DNA of 64,000 nt from assembly GCF_040807025.1 (NCBI RefSeq), contig NC_090943.1:5132356-5196355 (forward strand), read 5' to 3'. Both the position numbers and the translations under genes were made by a program. The notes beneath the pieces were generated by a model. The model worked only from the letters and a program-made list of their open reading frames with translations. It did no database searches and had not been told where the DNA came from. Of the stretch, positions 36,801 through 47,368 are shown piece by piece. The number at the start of each line of letters is the position of its first letter. Within the stretch, counting starts at the first letter, position 1. This DNA is from Struthio camelus. Taxonomy: Eukaryota > Chordata > Aves > Struthioniformes > Struthionidae.

Positions 36801-39781
36801 AGCAGCTGTTGCCCTCCCCATCTCCTGGGAGATCCCTCCACTGCTATTCTTGCCAGAACACTTAGAACTGGATGGGAAAGAGAAAAAATATATATATTTC
36901 TTCTGAATATTTGACAATGACAAGCACAGAAACCAGGGCTTGTCATAACATTCGGGAACCACTTTATACAGTCTGATTAATTTACCTAGAGAAATGGTTA
37001 CCAGATTTGCAATGCAGTTGTGATGGAGACTTAAAATGTCACTTTTCTCCCATCATGGATTTTTATGGTCTTGGAAAGGATGGATTCCATTGTATTCACA
37101 GAGTTCCCGGGGGAGGGAGTAAGGCTTCCATCTCAAGATGCAATTTGTGAGGTTCATTTGTGAGGTCTCCTAACCTTACCAAAATCAGTGACAAAACACC
37201 TACCGAGTTCAAGAAGAGGAGCATTCCCCCCACACAGGTTTTCTCCACAGAACTAGGTAGTGTTCAGGAGTGGCCTGGTCAAAGGGCAAATCTGGCTTCA
37301 CTGAAGTGATAAATAAATAAATTACCCCCTTAGCTCCGTGGTGTGTTCTGCGCTCTCCAAAGGGAGAGACCCTTATGCCACAGTTTCCCCTTGAGAGTGG
37401 ACCCTCTTTGTTTTATTATCTGCCACAGGTTTTCTCTCCACTCTTTTCCTGAATTTTTTTCCACCTGCCTCTGTAGCTTCTTCGCTTCTGAGACATCCTT
37501 GTGCAAAGCTCTAGATAACATCGCCGTAACGTGGAGAGTTACCAGCTCAGGGTCAAGAAAAGTTTCGGGTGATCACGTACACCCACTTTGCAAGTGGCCA
37601 GTTTCAGGGCTTTAGGATAGAGGAAGAAGCCAGTCATCCACGTTTTGTGGCAGGCAAACGGGGAAGACCGAATGACAGTGCTACTGAAACCAGACCTCCC
37701 GTGTTTAATAGCAGCTGGCAGTCAGACCTCTCTAGGAAACCACTTGGGCGGATACCCTGTCCCATGTGGTTAAGCAGCTCCCTCTGCCAGTGGTTTCAGA
37801 GGGAGAGATCACATACCATATGCACAGCCAGAGCCTTCTGGAGTTAATAAAAAGCTTCTCTCTTCTTCCCCAGAATGTGCTGGATTAACCCTATTAAGAT
37901 TTCAAAAGTGGTGGCACAAGGAGGTACCTGCAGGCACCAGACTCCGAAGAGGGAGGTAAGCACCTAACCCTCAGAGTAATGCTGAGATGGATGATACACT
38001 TTGGCTACTCAGGAATGACCTTTTTAATACCAACTTTTATTACGTTTTAAAAAATCTTCACAGTCTCACTTTTGGAGTTAACTATAACGGCATAGCATGC
38101 TAAAACATGTTACCCTATTTGTGCATTTAACTTTTGTTTATTTTTTCTTCCCCTTTTGCCCAAATGATTTATGAAGAGACCTTTGATTTGGAGCTTTAGG
38201 TCCCAAATATCCCTACGACTTCAACTGGACATAATATTTCAAATAGGTTCAAGTCCCAGACTGCAGCCAGAAATAGTCTGCAAGAGAGGGGCCACGGAAA
38301 AGATGTGATATATTTGTCCTTAACAGCATCAGGTGAGAAAAGTGACTAGAAGGGAATTTCCACTTATAATACTCCTCTTTGGATTGTGACCCAAATATTT
38401 GTGGCTGTGGGACTGCCTCTGACAATGGGATGATTTAATGTTTAAAAAGTGTATCTATCCTTTTCACGGCTGCTATGCTAAAATAAGAACAATAAAATGA
38501 CAGCAATTTTTAGAGGGAACAGTTGCAGCCAAGCACTGAAATATTCAAAGTACTTTTTATGCAATGCGACTGTTAATAGCTGTGAGCAGCAGGCTAGAAG
38601 AGGGCTGAAACCTTCATCCCTGTTAAATGTCATTGCCTCACCTCTTTCTGCAGCTTACATCTCAGAATTCAGTGTTTTCCTCATCTTTTGAATAGCAAAA
38701 GCAGGAGCACAAGGAAAGCGCAGCTGTCATTGTGTCAGGCAGGAACTGAGCCTAATGCAACAGGTAATGCTCACAGCTTCCTCTTGCTACACATCCCTCT
38801 CTGTGTCTTTTTCCATAGGTTCTTACATTGCAGTCATCATCAGGCTACAGAAATCATTAATTAGGTATTGAAAAAAGAACCACATTCACACATGGGAAAA
38901 CAACATCGCTGTATGCACATTCATCAGCATCGCAAGTCGCAGGCATGTTATCTGAGACCTTTAGCACCATCACAGGGATCGACCTCGCAACTGGCAGTGA
39001 TTTCAATGCTAAATTGGCATCAAAAGGCGACTTTTATCAACGCAGAGATACAAAACTAAACATGAGCAAAACTGGTCGTGACCACAGTGTCCTCTAGCTT
39101 TAGAAAGGGGGTGGGGAGAAGGGACCTTCTCTACGACATCTCTTGCAAAGGAAAAGGATTAATAAAGTGCTTAAGCTGACAGCACAGGGTACCTATATCC
39201 TAGATTCACCCTGGCGTCAATCAGTCAGGACTGGATCCCCCCCCTAAACTGAGCCATTGGCTGAGTGAAGCTACCATCGCCCTCTACATACGCACACACA
39301 CACCCACACGCACCCCCTTAGTAGCTTGCTGGTGTTACCCTCACATTTCTACATTAAAAATGAAGGAGGAATCAAAAGTTTCTCTGCTTACCGCGTTGAG
39401 CCCCAGGAGGTTGTTTGGGAGAGACGAGGTGACTCCCGAGAGGATCGCGGTGGCCACCACTGCCCCCAGGCACTGAGCGATGATGTACATGAGCGCCTTG
39501 AAGATGCTGATCTGGCAGCTCAGCAGAAGGCCCAGGGTCACCGCGGGGTTCAGGTGGGCACCGCTGATGTGGCCCACGCTTTGTGCCATGGTAGCAATGG
39601 ATAACCCAAAAGCCAGCGAGACCTTCACGTTGTCTTGAGACCTTGTGGACGTTTTGTTGCCCACAACCGGGAAACTAAAACCCAGAGCCGAGCCAATGCT
39701 GATAAAAATAAAGAGGCTCATGGCAAAGAACTCAGCCACCACCGCCCTCCAGAACATTTTCTTTTTGAATTCACTAGCCAT
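21637..39781 (-). CDS. AQP1: Aquaporin-1 gene, four spliced coding exons
   Basis: Joining 39781-39392, 23816-23652, 23408-23328 and 21816-21637 on the minus strand gives one open frame of 271 residues plus a TAA stop. It aligns along its length with vertebrate aquaporin-1 (269 residues in human). Aquaporin-1 is a homotetrameric plasma-membrane channel that passes water along osmotic gradients, classically in red cells, kidney and endothelia. Visible hallmarks are six hydrophobic segments, two NPA motifs (78-80 and 194-196) and the aromatic/arginine filter residues F58, H182, C191 and R197. An N-glycosylation sequon lies at N42, and the C-terminal tail ends in RVEMKPK. C191 matches the mercury-sensitive cysteine of mammalian AQP1. 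Relative to human there are two extra residues in the first extracellular loop and a lost second sequon (N207-F-E). All introns are phase 0. No frameshift or premature stop is seen, so the gene appears intact. Confidence 0.98.
21817..23327 (-). other. AQP1: AQP1 intron 3 (1,511 bp)
   Basis: Phase-0 intron with a GTAAGT donor and a TGTATTTCAG acceptor. It is AT-rich. Two copies of TTTTTATACACACT lie about 160 bp apart (near 22470 and 22635). I see no exon or named repeat. Confidence 0.93.
23328..23408 (-). CDS. AQP1: AQP1 coding exon 3 (residues 186-212)
   Basis: This 81 bp, 27-codon exon lies between acceptor CCTAG (ending at 23409) and donor TGG|GTAAGT (GT at 23327-23326). It encodes IDYTGCGINPARSFG and onward to NHW. 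This is the second pore half-helix: NPA at 194-196, filter arginine R197 and pore cysteine C191. The length equals that of human exon 3. The human sequon in this exon (N-F-S) reads N-F-E here, so glycosylation at that site is not expected. Confidence 0.97.
23409..23651 (-). other. AQP1: AQP1 intron 2 (243 bp)
   Basis: Short phase-0 intron with a GTAAGT donor and a CCTCCTAG acceptor. I see nothing else in it. Confidence 0.95.
23652..23816 (-). CDS. AQP1: AQP1 coding exon 2 (residues 131-185)
   Basis: This is a 165 bp exon between acceptor CCAG (ending at 23817) and donor GCT|GTAAGT (GT at 23651-23650). It encodes 55 residues from LSEGINAG to GHLLA, the same length as human exon 2. It carries membrane segments 4 and 5, cytoplasmic loop D with an arginine cluster (R161-R163), and filter residue H182. 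A second AG lies 7 nt inside the exon (CTTTCAG). Using it would shift the frame, so the upstream acceptor is the correct one. Loop D reads DRRRN where human has DRRRRD, so one arginine is replaced by asparagine. Confidence 0.97.
24681..24846. repeat. Palindromic repeat relic in AQP1 intron 1
   Basis: GGACATCTAAACAATAGAGT and then CAGTGGAGAT (24681-24710) face an inverted, diverged counterpart at about 24778-24846 (TCATTGACTCCATTGACTAG, AGATCTCATT, AGAGCTTAGACACTTAA). Read on the minus strand, the right half resembles the left end of the 56.1 kb element (CTAAGCTC, then CTTA, then GTCAA and GAGATCT). This is probably a relic of the same repeat family. Confidence 0.35.
28080..28330 (+). mobile_element. 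CR1 LINE 3' fragment in AQP1 intron 1
   Basis: The stretch 28243-28320 contains GTTGAGCCTGCTTTGAGCAG, then GTTGGACTAGAGACCTCC and CTTGCAACCTGAATGATTG, which is a CR1 3' end on the plus strand (antisense to AQP1). It is truncated and non-coding. The 5' limit is approximate. Confidence 0.78.
30030..30200 (-). mobile_element. Possible old LINE relic in AQP1 intron 1
   Basis: CACCTGCTGGAAGGCTGTTC, followed by CAGCACTCAGTAGTTATAAA, is suggestive of an antisense LINE (CR1/L3 clade) remnant. Nothing else supports the call. Confidence 0.22.
32794..32810 (+). repeat. (ATCT)n microsatellite
   Basis: About four ATCT units in AQP1 intron 1. Confidence 0.8.
34032..34050 (+). repeat. Poly(A) tract, 19 bp
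   Basis: Run of A on the plus strand (T in the AQP1 transcript) inside intron 1. Confidence 0.9.
35079..35121 (+). repeat. (TTTC)n microsatellite
   Basis: About seven TTTC units preceded by a T-rich leader, in AQP1 intron 1. GAAA-type purine tract in the AQP1 transcript. Confidence 0.9.
39392..39781 (-). CDS. AQP1: AQP1 coding exon 1 (residues 1-130)
   Basis: The exon encodes 130 codons from the start at 39781 to the donor GCG|GTAAGC at 39391. It carries the cytoplasmic N-terminus (MASEFKKK), membrane segments 1-3 (roughly residues 12-35, 51-70 and 96-117), the first half-helix with HLNPAV (NPA at 78-80), filter residue F58 and sequon N42-K-T. The start is chosen because MASEFKKK is the family N-terminus and the context is strong (A at -3, G at +4). 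The frame stays open upstream to about 39958, but that stretch crosses the TATA box and has no other in-frame ATG downstream of it, so I do not treat it as coding. The length is two codons more than human exon 1, both in the first extracellular loop. Confidence 0.98.
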
Positions 39782-39887
39782 CTTTCCCTTCCCTCGCTCT
39801 CTCTCTCTCTCTCGCACTTTCCCTTCTTCTCCCTCTCTCCCTTCTTCTGCTTGATATTTTCCCTTTGAGGTCTGAAGAGAAATCTGG
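39782..39887 (-). other. AQP1: AQP1 5' untranslated leader (inferred)
   Basis: This is the transcribed leader between the inferred start near 39887 and the ATG at 39781. It contains no upstream ATG. It is purine-rich in the mRNA sense and includes a GA dinucleotide run at 39813-39797. The 5' boundary rests only on spacing from the TATA box. Confidence 0.55.
39797..39813. repeat. (CT)n/(GA)n microsatellite in AQP1 leader
   Basis: Eight CT units and a terminal C lie on the plus strand (GA in the AQP1 mRNA), ending 16 bases upstream of the start codon. The tract is short enough to vary in length between individuals, and GA runs near promoters can bind GAGA-type factors. Any regulatory effect is unproven. 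Confidence 0.9.
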
Positions 39888-39910
39888 AGAAAAAATAGAG
39901 TTCTTGGATT

Positions 39911-39930
39911 ATTTATAGGGCTTTGGGTGG
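39911..39930 (-). promoter_or_regulatory. AQP1: AQP1 TATA box with adjacent CACCC motif
   Basis: On the minus strand, TATAAAT lies at 39917-39911 and a CCACCC motif (KLF-type) at 39930-39925, eight bases upstream of it. A start site 25-31 bases downstream of the TATA would fall near 39887, about 105 bases before the ATG. Human AQP1 also has a TATA promoter and a short leader, which supports the assignment. The exact start site is inferred. Confidence 0.7.
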
Positions 39931-40489
39931 TCTGTAGGAGGGAAGGGGTGTTGCACAAAAGGAGGAAAGAACATCTACATAGATGCTGACTGCTAGATTG
40001 ATGTAAGACACTGCATGCCTGCCAAAGTTTTTTCTTCCCCCTTTTTTTTTTTTTCCCCTTCCCTTAACAGCCTTCGATCTCTGCTGCCGTTTTTAAGAGG
40101 CTTTTTTAAAATCTTTGGAAAAGTCTTTAGGAGCACCGCAGGAATTTTACCTTCACTCGTTTGACTTCTCTATCGCCATTCAGCCCACAGACTGGGCTGA
40201 GAGCTTTTACAGGATTTCTCCCTCGTGCTGGACTAAACAAAAAGAAAAGTTATCTGTGCAGGCTGGTAAGTTGTTCATGCTCAGCTTCACCGGCAGCCGG
40301 TGACATCCGAAAGCAATAAATAAAATCAACAACTAAATCGGCGCTCCAGGGACTTAAATGACTCCGTTTCATTTGAAAACAGGTGGGAACCTCTCCTCTG
40401 CTGGCTCTGCGCAGACTTGGACGCATTTCTGATGCCAAGCCTGACAGATGTACAAACATATATGTTTACACAGACTCACACAAACAGGT

Positions 40490-41290
40490 CTTGACCGACT
40501 AACGGTTGCGAGTCGTTCTAATCCCTGCGACCACCGCGTAAAGCTGAAATAACTCCACTGCAGGTCAGCTGGGTGCTTCATACGCCGGCGGTTCGGACCC
40601 GAAAGAGCTGCCCTCTGCAGCTAGAGGAGGCGTTCGGGTTTGCAGAAGAGCCAGTCTGATCTAGCCCGCGTCTCCGTGCCCGGCTCCTCTCCGCCAGCGC
40701 ACGGGGTTTGCATTAGCGCTAGGTCGAAGCGCAGGTTCTCTGCACCCTTTTTGCTCTGCCCTTGAGAGGTTTATGCTTAAGCGGAGGGGAAGAAATCGTG
40801 CTGAGGGACGTATGAAATGGGCATTTACTTCGTTTCTTCACTTTTTCCGCCTCCCCCCACCCCCTCCCCGTCCCAACCAGAGGCGTCTCAGGGTTTCCCT
40901 GGGCTCGCTCTCCTGCCTTCCTTCCGACCGGCAGGAAAAAAGCCAATCTGGGGGCTTCCTAACCCACATCCTGAAGTGAAAGTATAGCCTGCAGACATCC
41001 AGCGCTCCTCTCCTGAAGGTCAGCTGTCCCGGCAGTCACCAGGGAGACCGGCTGCTGCCGCCGCCGATGCACGGCACTGGCCGCAGACAGAGACACAGAC
41101 TGCGGGACAAGGGAAATTACACGCTTGATTTTGCAGACAAAATGAATCTCCCAGCAGTGCCAGAGCGTCTCGAAGAGCAAAAGGTCTAACCTCTTCTGAT
41201 GTTATCGCAGCAAGGTTTGTATACATGCCTTAGGTTAACCCCTGCGTTATCAGATCTCTGCGCGCTTTCGCAGCTGGCGGTGCCTTCGCC
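40490..41290. promoter_or_regulatory. CpG-rich block upstream of AQP1
   Basis: CpG dinucleotides are dense here compared with the surrounding sequence: roughly two dozen between 40495 and 40740, then further clusters to about 41290, including CCGCCGCCG near 41058. The block starts about 0.6 kb upstream of the inferred AQP1 start. It could be a CpG island serving AQP1, an enhancer or the start of an unrecognised transcript. The open frames inside it are short and look non-protein. Boundaries were judged by eye. Confidence 0.6.
40853..40874 (-). promoter_or_regulatory. G-quadruplex motif
   Basis: On the minus strand there are four consecutive G-runs of 3, 4, 5 and 6 bases, separated by loops of only 2, 1 and 1 bases. 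This is a near-ideal G-quadruplex pattern on the AQP1 sense strand, inside the CpG-rich block and about 970 bp upstream of the inferred start. The same bases could bind Sp/KLF factors. Confidence 0.75.
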
Positions 41291-43732
41291 TCAAAGTCAG
41301 AGGGTTTGCTCTGACTTCAAGGATGCACCAGATCTGATCCAGGGTCAGAAGCAAATTGCCCAGGCAAAGTCTGGAAAGCAAGATGACTATTTAAAAACAG
41401 CTTACTTCTCTCTCTCTCCTCTTCTTTCTTCTTCTTCTTGCTTTAATGCACTGGTGTCAACTTTTAAATTGTAGTTTAATTAATTCAAGGCTTTCTCACC
41501 GAGGAAGTATGTCACTATGAAGACAAAGTCAAATACACACCTGGATAGCATTAGACAGTCAAGAAGGGCTTTTAAAATATATTGAGCTTTCAATAATTTG
41601 TTCAGATGCAAAGCTGAAGACTGCTTAAGTAAAAATCTAGATGTCTGCAGCCTGTCATGCCCAAACTCTTATGCTTTCTAGTTCTCAGATGTTCTTGATT
41701 TTCCAAAATAACCACTTTTATTTCTTTGTGTTTTATAATACACTTACCCAACAGAACTGTACCAATGGGGCAAAAACAGGAAAAATCAAATAAATTAGGA
41801 TATGTTAGTTATTGTCTTTTACCCTTCTAATTGCAATGGGGCTAGAATGAGGAATCGCATGCTAGACCAATAAGAAATCAAATTCTGCCCAAGACAGTGT
41901 GTCCAATTTTAATGTGAGGTACAATCACAGTCAATTAACCAAGTATTTAAATTAAGTATTTTATTCAGTGGAATTTTTATTTATTGCAAATCCATTCTCT
42001 GAAACTTGAAGAGCAGAAGTGACCAGCTTCTCCGGTCCCACCCACAGAATGGCCAAGACACAAGGCATATCTCATACCTCAGGGAACTGAGTGAGGGAAA
42101 GAAGAGCTCTATGAATAGTTTACAAGAGCAAGTACTTTCCAGGTGTCCCAAATTGGCATCCGTGGGATGGAGCTGCCTTGCCATTCTGCTGTGCCTGCAG
42201 GAAATTCCTTCTTTACTCACCTCTTCCTACAATTAGGATTTGGACTACCTAACAACCTCTGTACCGGTACTGATAAGGCAAGAAGGAATCCCTCACATGA
42301 GAAAGACAAGGCATGAGTAGAGCAGCAACGCTCTCCGCAGATTTAACCCCCTTGTGATGATTCCAGCCCTTTGACATCACGGTTTGTCCTAGGGAAATGT
42401 CTGTTCAGAAATCTCCTCCACAACGCAGTTCAGTATGGTGCTTTTCTCCAAAATGAGCTCCACCCCATTCTTTCTCAGATTAATGACAAATACCCCAGCA
42501 CTTGGTCAAGTTTTCTACCCATAGACCCAGTCCCCATAAACTGCTGTGAACCAAAAAAGGGCAAAATCCAGTGTCTTGTGCAATGGATGAGCTGGGTTTG
42601 TCCAGACAGGTTTTCTAGGCATGGTTCATAGCTTATTGTCAAATCACACTTGAAGATGAGTTTCGGGGTTTTTTTGGAATTATGCAGCTAGAAATGGAGA
42701 CATGACCGCCAAGCTTACACAAGTATTTAGGATAGGCAGTGAAGGGCAGGCACGTATCTGATGGGAGCTAGAGGGAGAAAGTAGCTTTTGAGCTGTGGGG
42801 TTATTCTTTACAGATGATTTAAATCACTATACACTCTTAACATTATTTATTTGCACTAGAGACAGCTGAGAGAAGAATCAACCTCACAGAAGTGGATATT
42901 TAATGGCCAGGATCCCAGGACAGACTCATTTTTCCTCTAAAACAAATCAGATTCTGAAGGGCTGCAGCACAATCCTTGCTTAACAATTCAGTCAGAAAAC
43001 AAATGTACTCATTGGTTAAGTGGCAGGCTTTGTTCTGTGCTCCCACATGTCACATTGCTCACAGTCTCTCTACTATTTGAACAAGAAACAAATGTGACTA
43101 CAAGTTTGGTCTTGGCTAACATGACTTCTCCGGGAATTTTCCACTTAGGTGAAGGAATAACGTTGAAGGGCAGAGGGAACGTATGTCGGTCCAGAGACCA
43201 AATGACCAGAACCAGGGGCACTTTAGCAAACTAAAATTGTTCTCTTCTTGAGAAGAATTGCAGTCATCCTGCAACTCCACCAGCCAAGTATTTTAGTAGG
43301 GTCAATCAAATGTTTTAGCATGCAAGTGGGGATTGCTAGGAATATTTTACTCACAGTTCTGGAAACACCAACAACCACTTTCCGCCTATAGATTTTCACC
43401 TCTCTGAAGCATTGCTAACTTTCTCACCACTGTGAAGAATCGTAGGTCCATGTTTTCACAGCCCAGCAATTCAGAAAAATGGAAAGAAGTTCGGCACTGT
43501 TAGCTGAAATGAAAACATTTTCCCATGTGCTCTATTCAGTGCCATCCATATAGAAAGTTGAAATTTAGAAGCTGGGTTTTCTGTGAGAAATCATGCTCTA
43601 GATCTTAATGGTAAATCACCCTTTGATGGTAAGATTTCCGTGGTTTCCACTGGGCCTAATGGAAACATAGTTATGTATTTCTTATATTCATTGAAACGAT
43701 GCTTCGAGAAGACACTTAGACCCAGATTCTGT

Positions 43733-43796
43733 TTTAAATTACACTAGTGTTTGTCTAGGATAATGCCACTGATTTGAACAAATTTACATCACTATT
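43733..43796. repeat. Old palindrome-type interspersed repeat relic
   Basis: TTACACTAGTGTTTGTCTAG followed by GATAATGCCACTGATTTGAA resembles a repeat common in sauropsid genomes, in which TTACACCAGTGTAAAT precedes AACTCCATTGA. Diverged; family name not claimed. Confidence 0.35.
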
Positions 43797-44373
43797 ATTT
43801 CAGTCAGGAGCTACTTCTTGATCTGACTCAGTTCTCTTTCTGGTTAGAAGAAGACCTCCTCCTGATTGTTATCATAACAAAGTACAAGGCAGTGATTGAG
43901 TCAATGCACAGACTCTCAGGAATCTTTCTGCAAGAGAGACACCTGAGCATAACTGGTTCACTACAGCATGACTTAGGTGTCCAAGACTGGAGGTGGTTTC
44001 ACACTGAATTCCTGACTTATGATCCTAAATTCAGGAAAGAAGGAAGATTTCAGACATATTCCTCTCATATTCCTCTCATAGCATTTCCTATCAGCCGACT
44101 TGCTCAATACACCGACTGCTGGGAATGCCTTTCTTAGCTGCTCAGCTGACCCTTTTCCCTGTATGCTAAACTCACAGCCTTTAATATCCTCTTAGAGAGC
44201 TGGACATCTAAATCCCTTTGTGAGGCTGGATTTAACTCTCAAAATCTCAGCTGAGAGGATCAAAAGTTATCAATTCTGTGAATCACTGTTGTGCTGGGAT
44301 CAGAGACGGTGTGTCACTCTCTAATGAGCAAGATGCAAAGGCATAGAGTCCACATGTTTAATTTTCATTTGGT

Positions 44374-44416
44374 ATTTCATGATTCAGTAATATTCAGTAA
44401 ATTTCATGATTCAGTA
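44374..44416 (+). repeat. 16-bp direct repeat, 27-bp period
   Basis: ATTTCATGATTCAGTA lies at 44374-44389 and 44401-44416, with a partial copy (ATTCAGTAA) between them. A separate 11-bp-period duplication (ATTCCTCTCAT) lies nearby at 44056-44079. Confidence 0.85.
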
Positions 44417-44524
44417 GGTTCTACAGACCCACTAAATTTTTTCCTGTTCTTAGATAAAAACCTGTACATTCTACCATGGTTATCTGCTTATTCTAATTTT
44501 CTTTTGATGGATTTTCTTTCCTTC

Positions 44525-44540
44525 TTTTTTTTTTTTTTTT
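44525..44540 (+). repeat. Poly(T) tract, 16 bp
   Basis: Run of T. A further T run lies at 45566-45582, followed by a C run. Confidence 0.85.
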
Positions 44541-46439
44541 AATCACTACATATGGATTTGTAAGCCTCCTTAATACAATGCCTGTTCCCAGTCATCCTTT
44601 TTTTTCTTTTCTTCCAGATCATAAGATAGTAAAGAAAAAAAGATCACAAAACAAAGAAACAAAAGCGAGAGAGAAGTTTAGCACAGAATATATGAAGCAA
44701 CAAGATCTGTGACTGTATAAATGAATGAATGAAATTCAATATCGGCAGAGGTAAACCTGTTTATATCAATGACCAATTTGATCTAGACAAATAAGACGAT
44801 GATTAGAAAATTATTTCCTCTTGAAGGAGGTTTCTAAGGTGTCCGAAAAGAAAATCATTCAGTAATGTCCTTGGAGAGTTTGCTTCAAATTTCATCTCCA
44901 GTTGTTTTCTCCTCTGAGAATAAAAGACTCTATTGTACACCCTGACAAAATATATAATGGAATAGTGAATGTGTTTGTATAGAAGGCTTTTTCATGGTAA
45001 GTGCAACAAAGCCACAGAGATGGCATGTATCTCACCTAACTGTAGGAATCTATCACAAAAATGTCTCCAACTAAGCTGCCGTCCTTTGGCTCACTTTTTA
45101 GTGAATGCGCAGTGCGGACATTTTCAGGATTTCTGTGATTGCACAGCTTCATTTTAGATATCTACAATTCATTGACACCGTTCCCACAGCTATTTAGGGT
45201 GCCCTGGCTGCCTAGCTCCAGAATAAACACTTACTTTCTCTGGGAATCCTAATTCTACGGCCACAAGGGCTGTACCAATCAGGTCCATCAAAGGACTGCT
45301 ACTCTTTATTTAACACATCTATGATACGAAATAATAAAGATGATTGATTGTCTTCCAACTGGTAGGTAAAAGGCAATTTCCCAGGCAACTTCTAAATCAG
45401 CCTGCACCAGGAACAAGGTTTGGTAAAGGGCTGATTGTCTCGTCACCCCAAGTTCTCGGCATCATCTCTTCCAAGGAAATGGTGTTATGAGTCACAAGTG
45501 CCCGCAAGTCGTCGTGTGGAAAGGTTAGTTTCTCTGGCAATACTACCACACTAAGGGTTAAATTCTTTTTTTTTTTTTTTTTCCCCCTTAGCAAACATAT
45601 TTAGCAACAATTGTCCTTTTAAGTTTCCTGTGCCCAGTGCATCACTGGGAAGTTGACCAAGTTTTTTCTTTTTCTTTTCTTTTTTTTTTCCCCTTCACAT
45701 TATGTTACATAAAATGACAAGTCTGCCAGGAATACTGGGCATGACACATCCCTGACTGTGCCTTGGTAGTTCATTACGAACACAGGAGGTGAATAAACCA
45801 TTGTTACTTGCGATAGGAAAGTTTTCAGTATGGATCACAGTTTGCTTCTAAATGTACAGACAAAAATCAGGGTCAGTCTTCCGCTCCCATAATTCGCGGG
45901 GCTCCACTGGAGAAATGCTGGTTATTTTGTTTTTCGGGTGCTTGTTTTGGGGAAAGGTTTTGCATGTGTATTTTTGTAAGTTTTGCTACCCAGATTTCAT
46001 CATTGCTCTATGCTCTGTTTCACCATGGCTCTGTTGCTCAGGCTTACAGCCTGTGCTTGGCACAGTCTGAAGTGCTGATTCAACATCACAGACTTCCTTA
46101 TAATAGTAAATCTCTTTCAACTGCCAAGTGTTATAGGGCACTGGATGTTGAGCTGATATAAAAATAAAAGGGAGACCTTGAGGTGAAAATTGTGACATAA
46201 TTCCCAAGCAGGAGAAAGCCTTGGGGTGAACGCAGGCAGGGTGATCACACGACAACAGTCTAATTTGTCAGCTGGACGTATTAAATCCACGAGATCACAC
46301 TGCAGCAGCAAAGTAACTCATCAGCTTAACATAGCCTGCAGAAATAAAGCAATAAAACAAAATGTAGGCAAAGTGCTTGTATGCATGATAGACTATTAGG
46401 TCAGAATATCACAGTAACTGGAGGATCTTGAGACATTAA

Positions 46440-46920
46440 TGAGTCTTTCCTCCATTGCCAATTAGACTTACGCTCCTCTTGGCAGTAGTTTGTCTACGCT
46501 GTCTTAAATACCCTCAAGTATGGTGATTCTTGTACCCCTCTAGAGGAGCCAGTCCAGTGCTCACCGTTAGAAAGGTTTCCTAATATCTAGACTTCCTAAA
46601 TCACCTTTGCGGCAATATAATGCCATTCACACTCAGGCTGGAAAATAATTTATTCCCCTCCTCTCAAAAATGTTTGAAATTTTTTAAGATTATTATTATT
46701 CTCATCTTCTTTCAAGACTAAACAACCGAATTTCTTACAATTTTTCCTCATTGTTTGAATTTTTTCTTGACTTTGATACATGCACTTCTTCCCTCTCTGG
46801 TGTTTACATGATTATAACATTGTGTATTTTCTCTATAGAACAACCCCCTTTCCTCTTCAGACCAGTTTTAAAATTCATAAGGTTCATCTCAAATTCTATT
46901 GGGGCACAACCAGAGTACTG
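46440..46920 (-). mobile_element. CR1/L3-type LINE fragment, antisense
   Basis: Antisense LINE 3' features in order: CCAGTGCTCACCGTTAGAAA near 46553, TTTCCTAATATCTAGACTTC, then AAGACTAAACAACCGAATTT (46714 onwards) and TTTTCCTCATTGTTTG. This matches the end-to-body order of an inverted CR1-clade copy. It has no intact frame. Confidence 0.65.
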
Positions 46921-47368
46921 CCAGCCCTTCTAACTCAATAACATTTGCAAATTCGAGATCTATTCACTACTCTCTCACTGAAGATATGAAAAATAATTGA
47001 GCAATAACACACCAGAACAGAACATAGCATAGCAGCGTCCTCAATTTTGAAAGTGAACCATTCCTAAGTAATCCTCAAGTGCAATTTTCTAACATATATG
47101 CACTTACATTACTGCAGTTTTGTAATCCTGGATGGTATTGCCCTAGCTTGCTTATGAGAACAGCATGCAAGATATTACTCTTAATTTGAATAAGGTCAAG
47201 AGATATCACATCTATTGCTAGTTCCCTATGCACAAGCCTTGTTGCCTTAAAACAGAAGAAAGTCCTCAACAATAGTAGGACTCATCCCATTTGACTTTAG
47301 AGAGCTATCTTTGTTAGTCACACTTGTTTCCCTTATCACCAAAGGAGACCAATTGGCCCATGACTCAC

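Larger units (their letters stand above)
23817..39391 (-). other. AQP1: AQP1 intron 1 (15,575 bp)
   Basis: GTAAGC donor, CCATCCAG acceptor. This long first intron contains a CR1 3' end (28.08-28.33 kb), a palindromic repeat relic (24.68-24.85 kb), a TTTC microsatellite, an ATCT microsatellite, a 19-base poly(A) tract and small relics with CATTGACTTC-type cores. Two GC-richer, stop-poor patches lie at about 34.14-34.68 and 36.12-36.55 kb. The open frames in them overlap on both strands and match no protein I recognise. I see no additional coding exon. Confidence 0.9.
39931..46439. other. AQP1 5' flank
   Basis: Contains the CpG-rich block (40.49-41.29 kb), a T/C-rich tract near 40.03-40.06 kb, a patch open on both strands at 43.01-43.23 kb, a repeat relic at 43.73 kb and small duplications at 44.06-44.42 kb. 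No gene recognised. Confidence 0.6.

Noticed and set aside
39782-39958. In-frame upstream extension of AQP1 exon 1 starting at an ATG at 39958
   Set aside because: It crosses the TATA box and the inferred start site, is low-complexity (repeated RE residues from the GA run), and the family N-terminus MASEFKKK has a strong initiation context.
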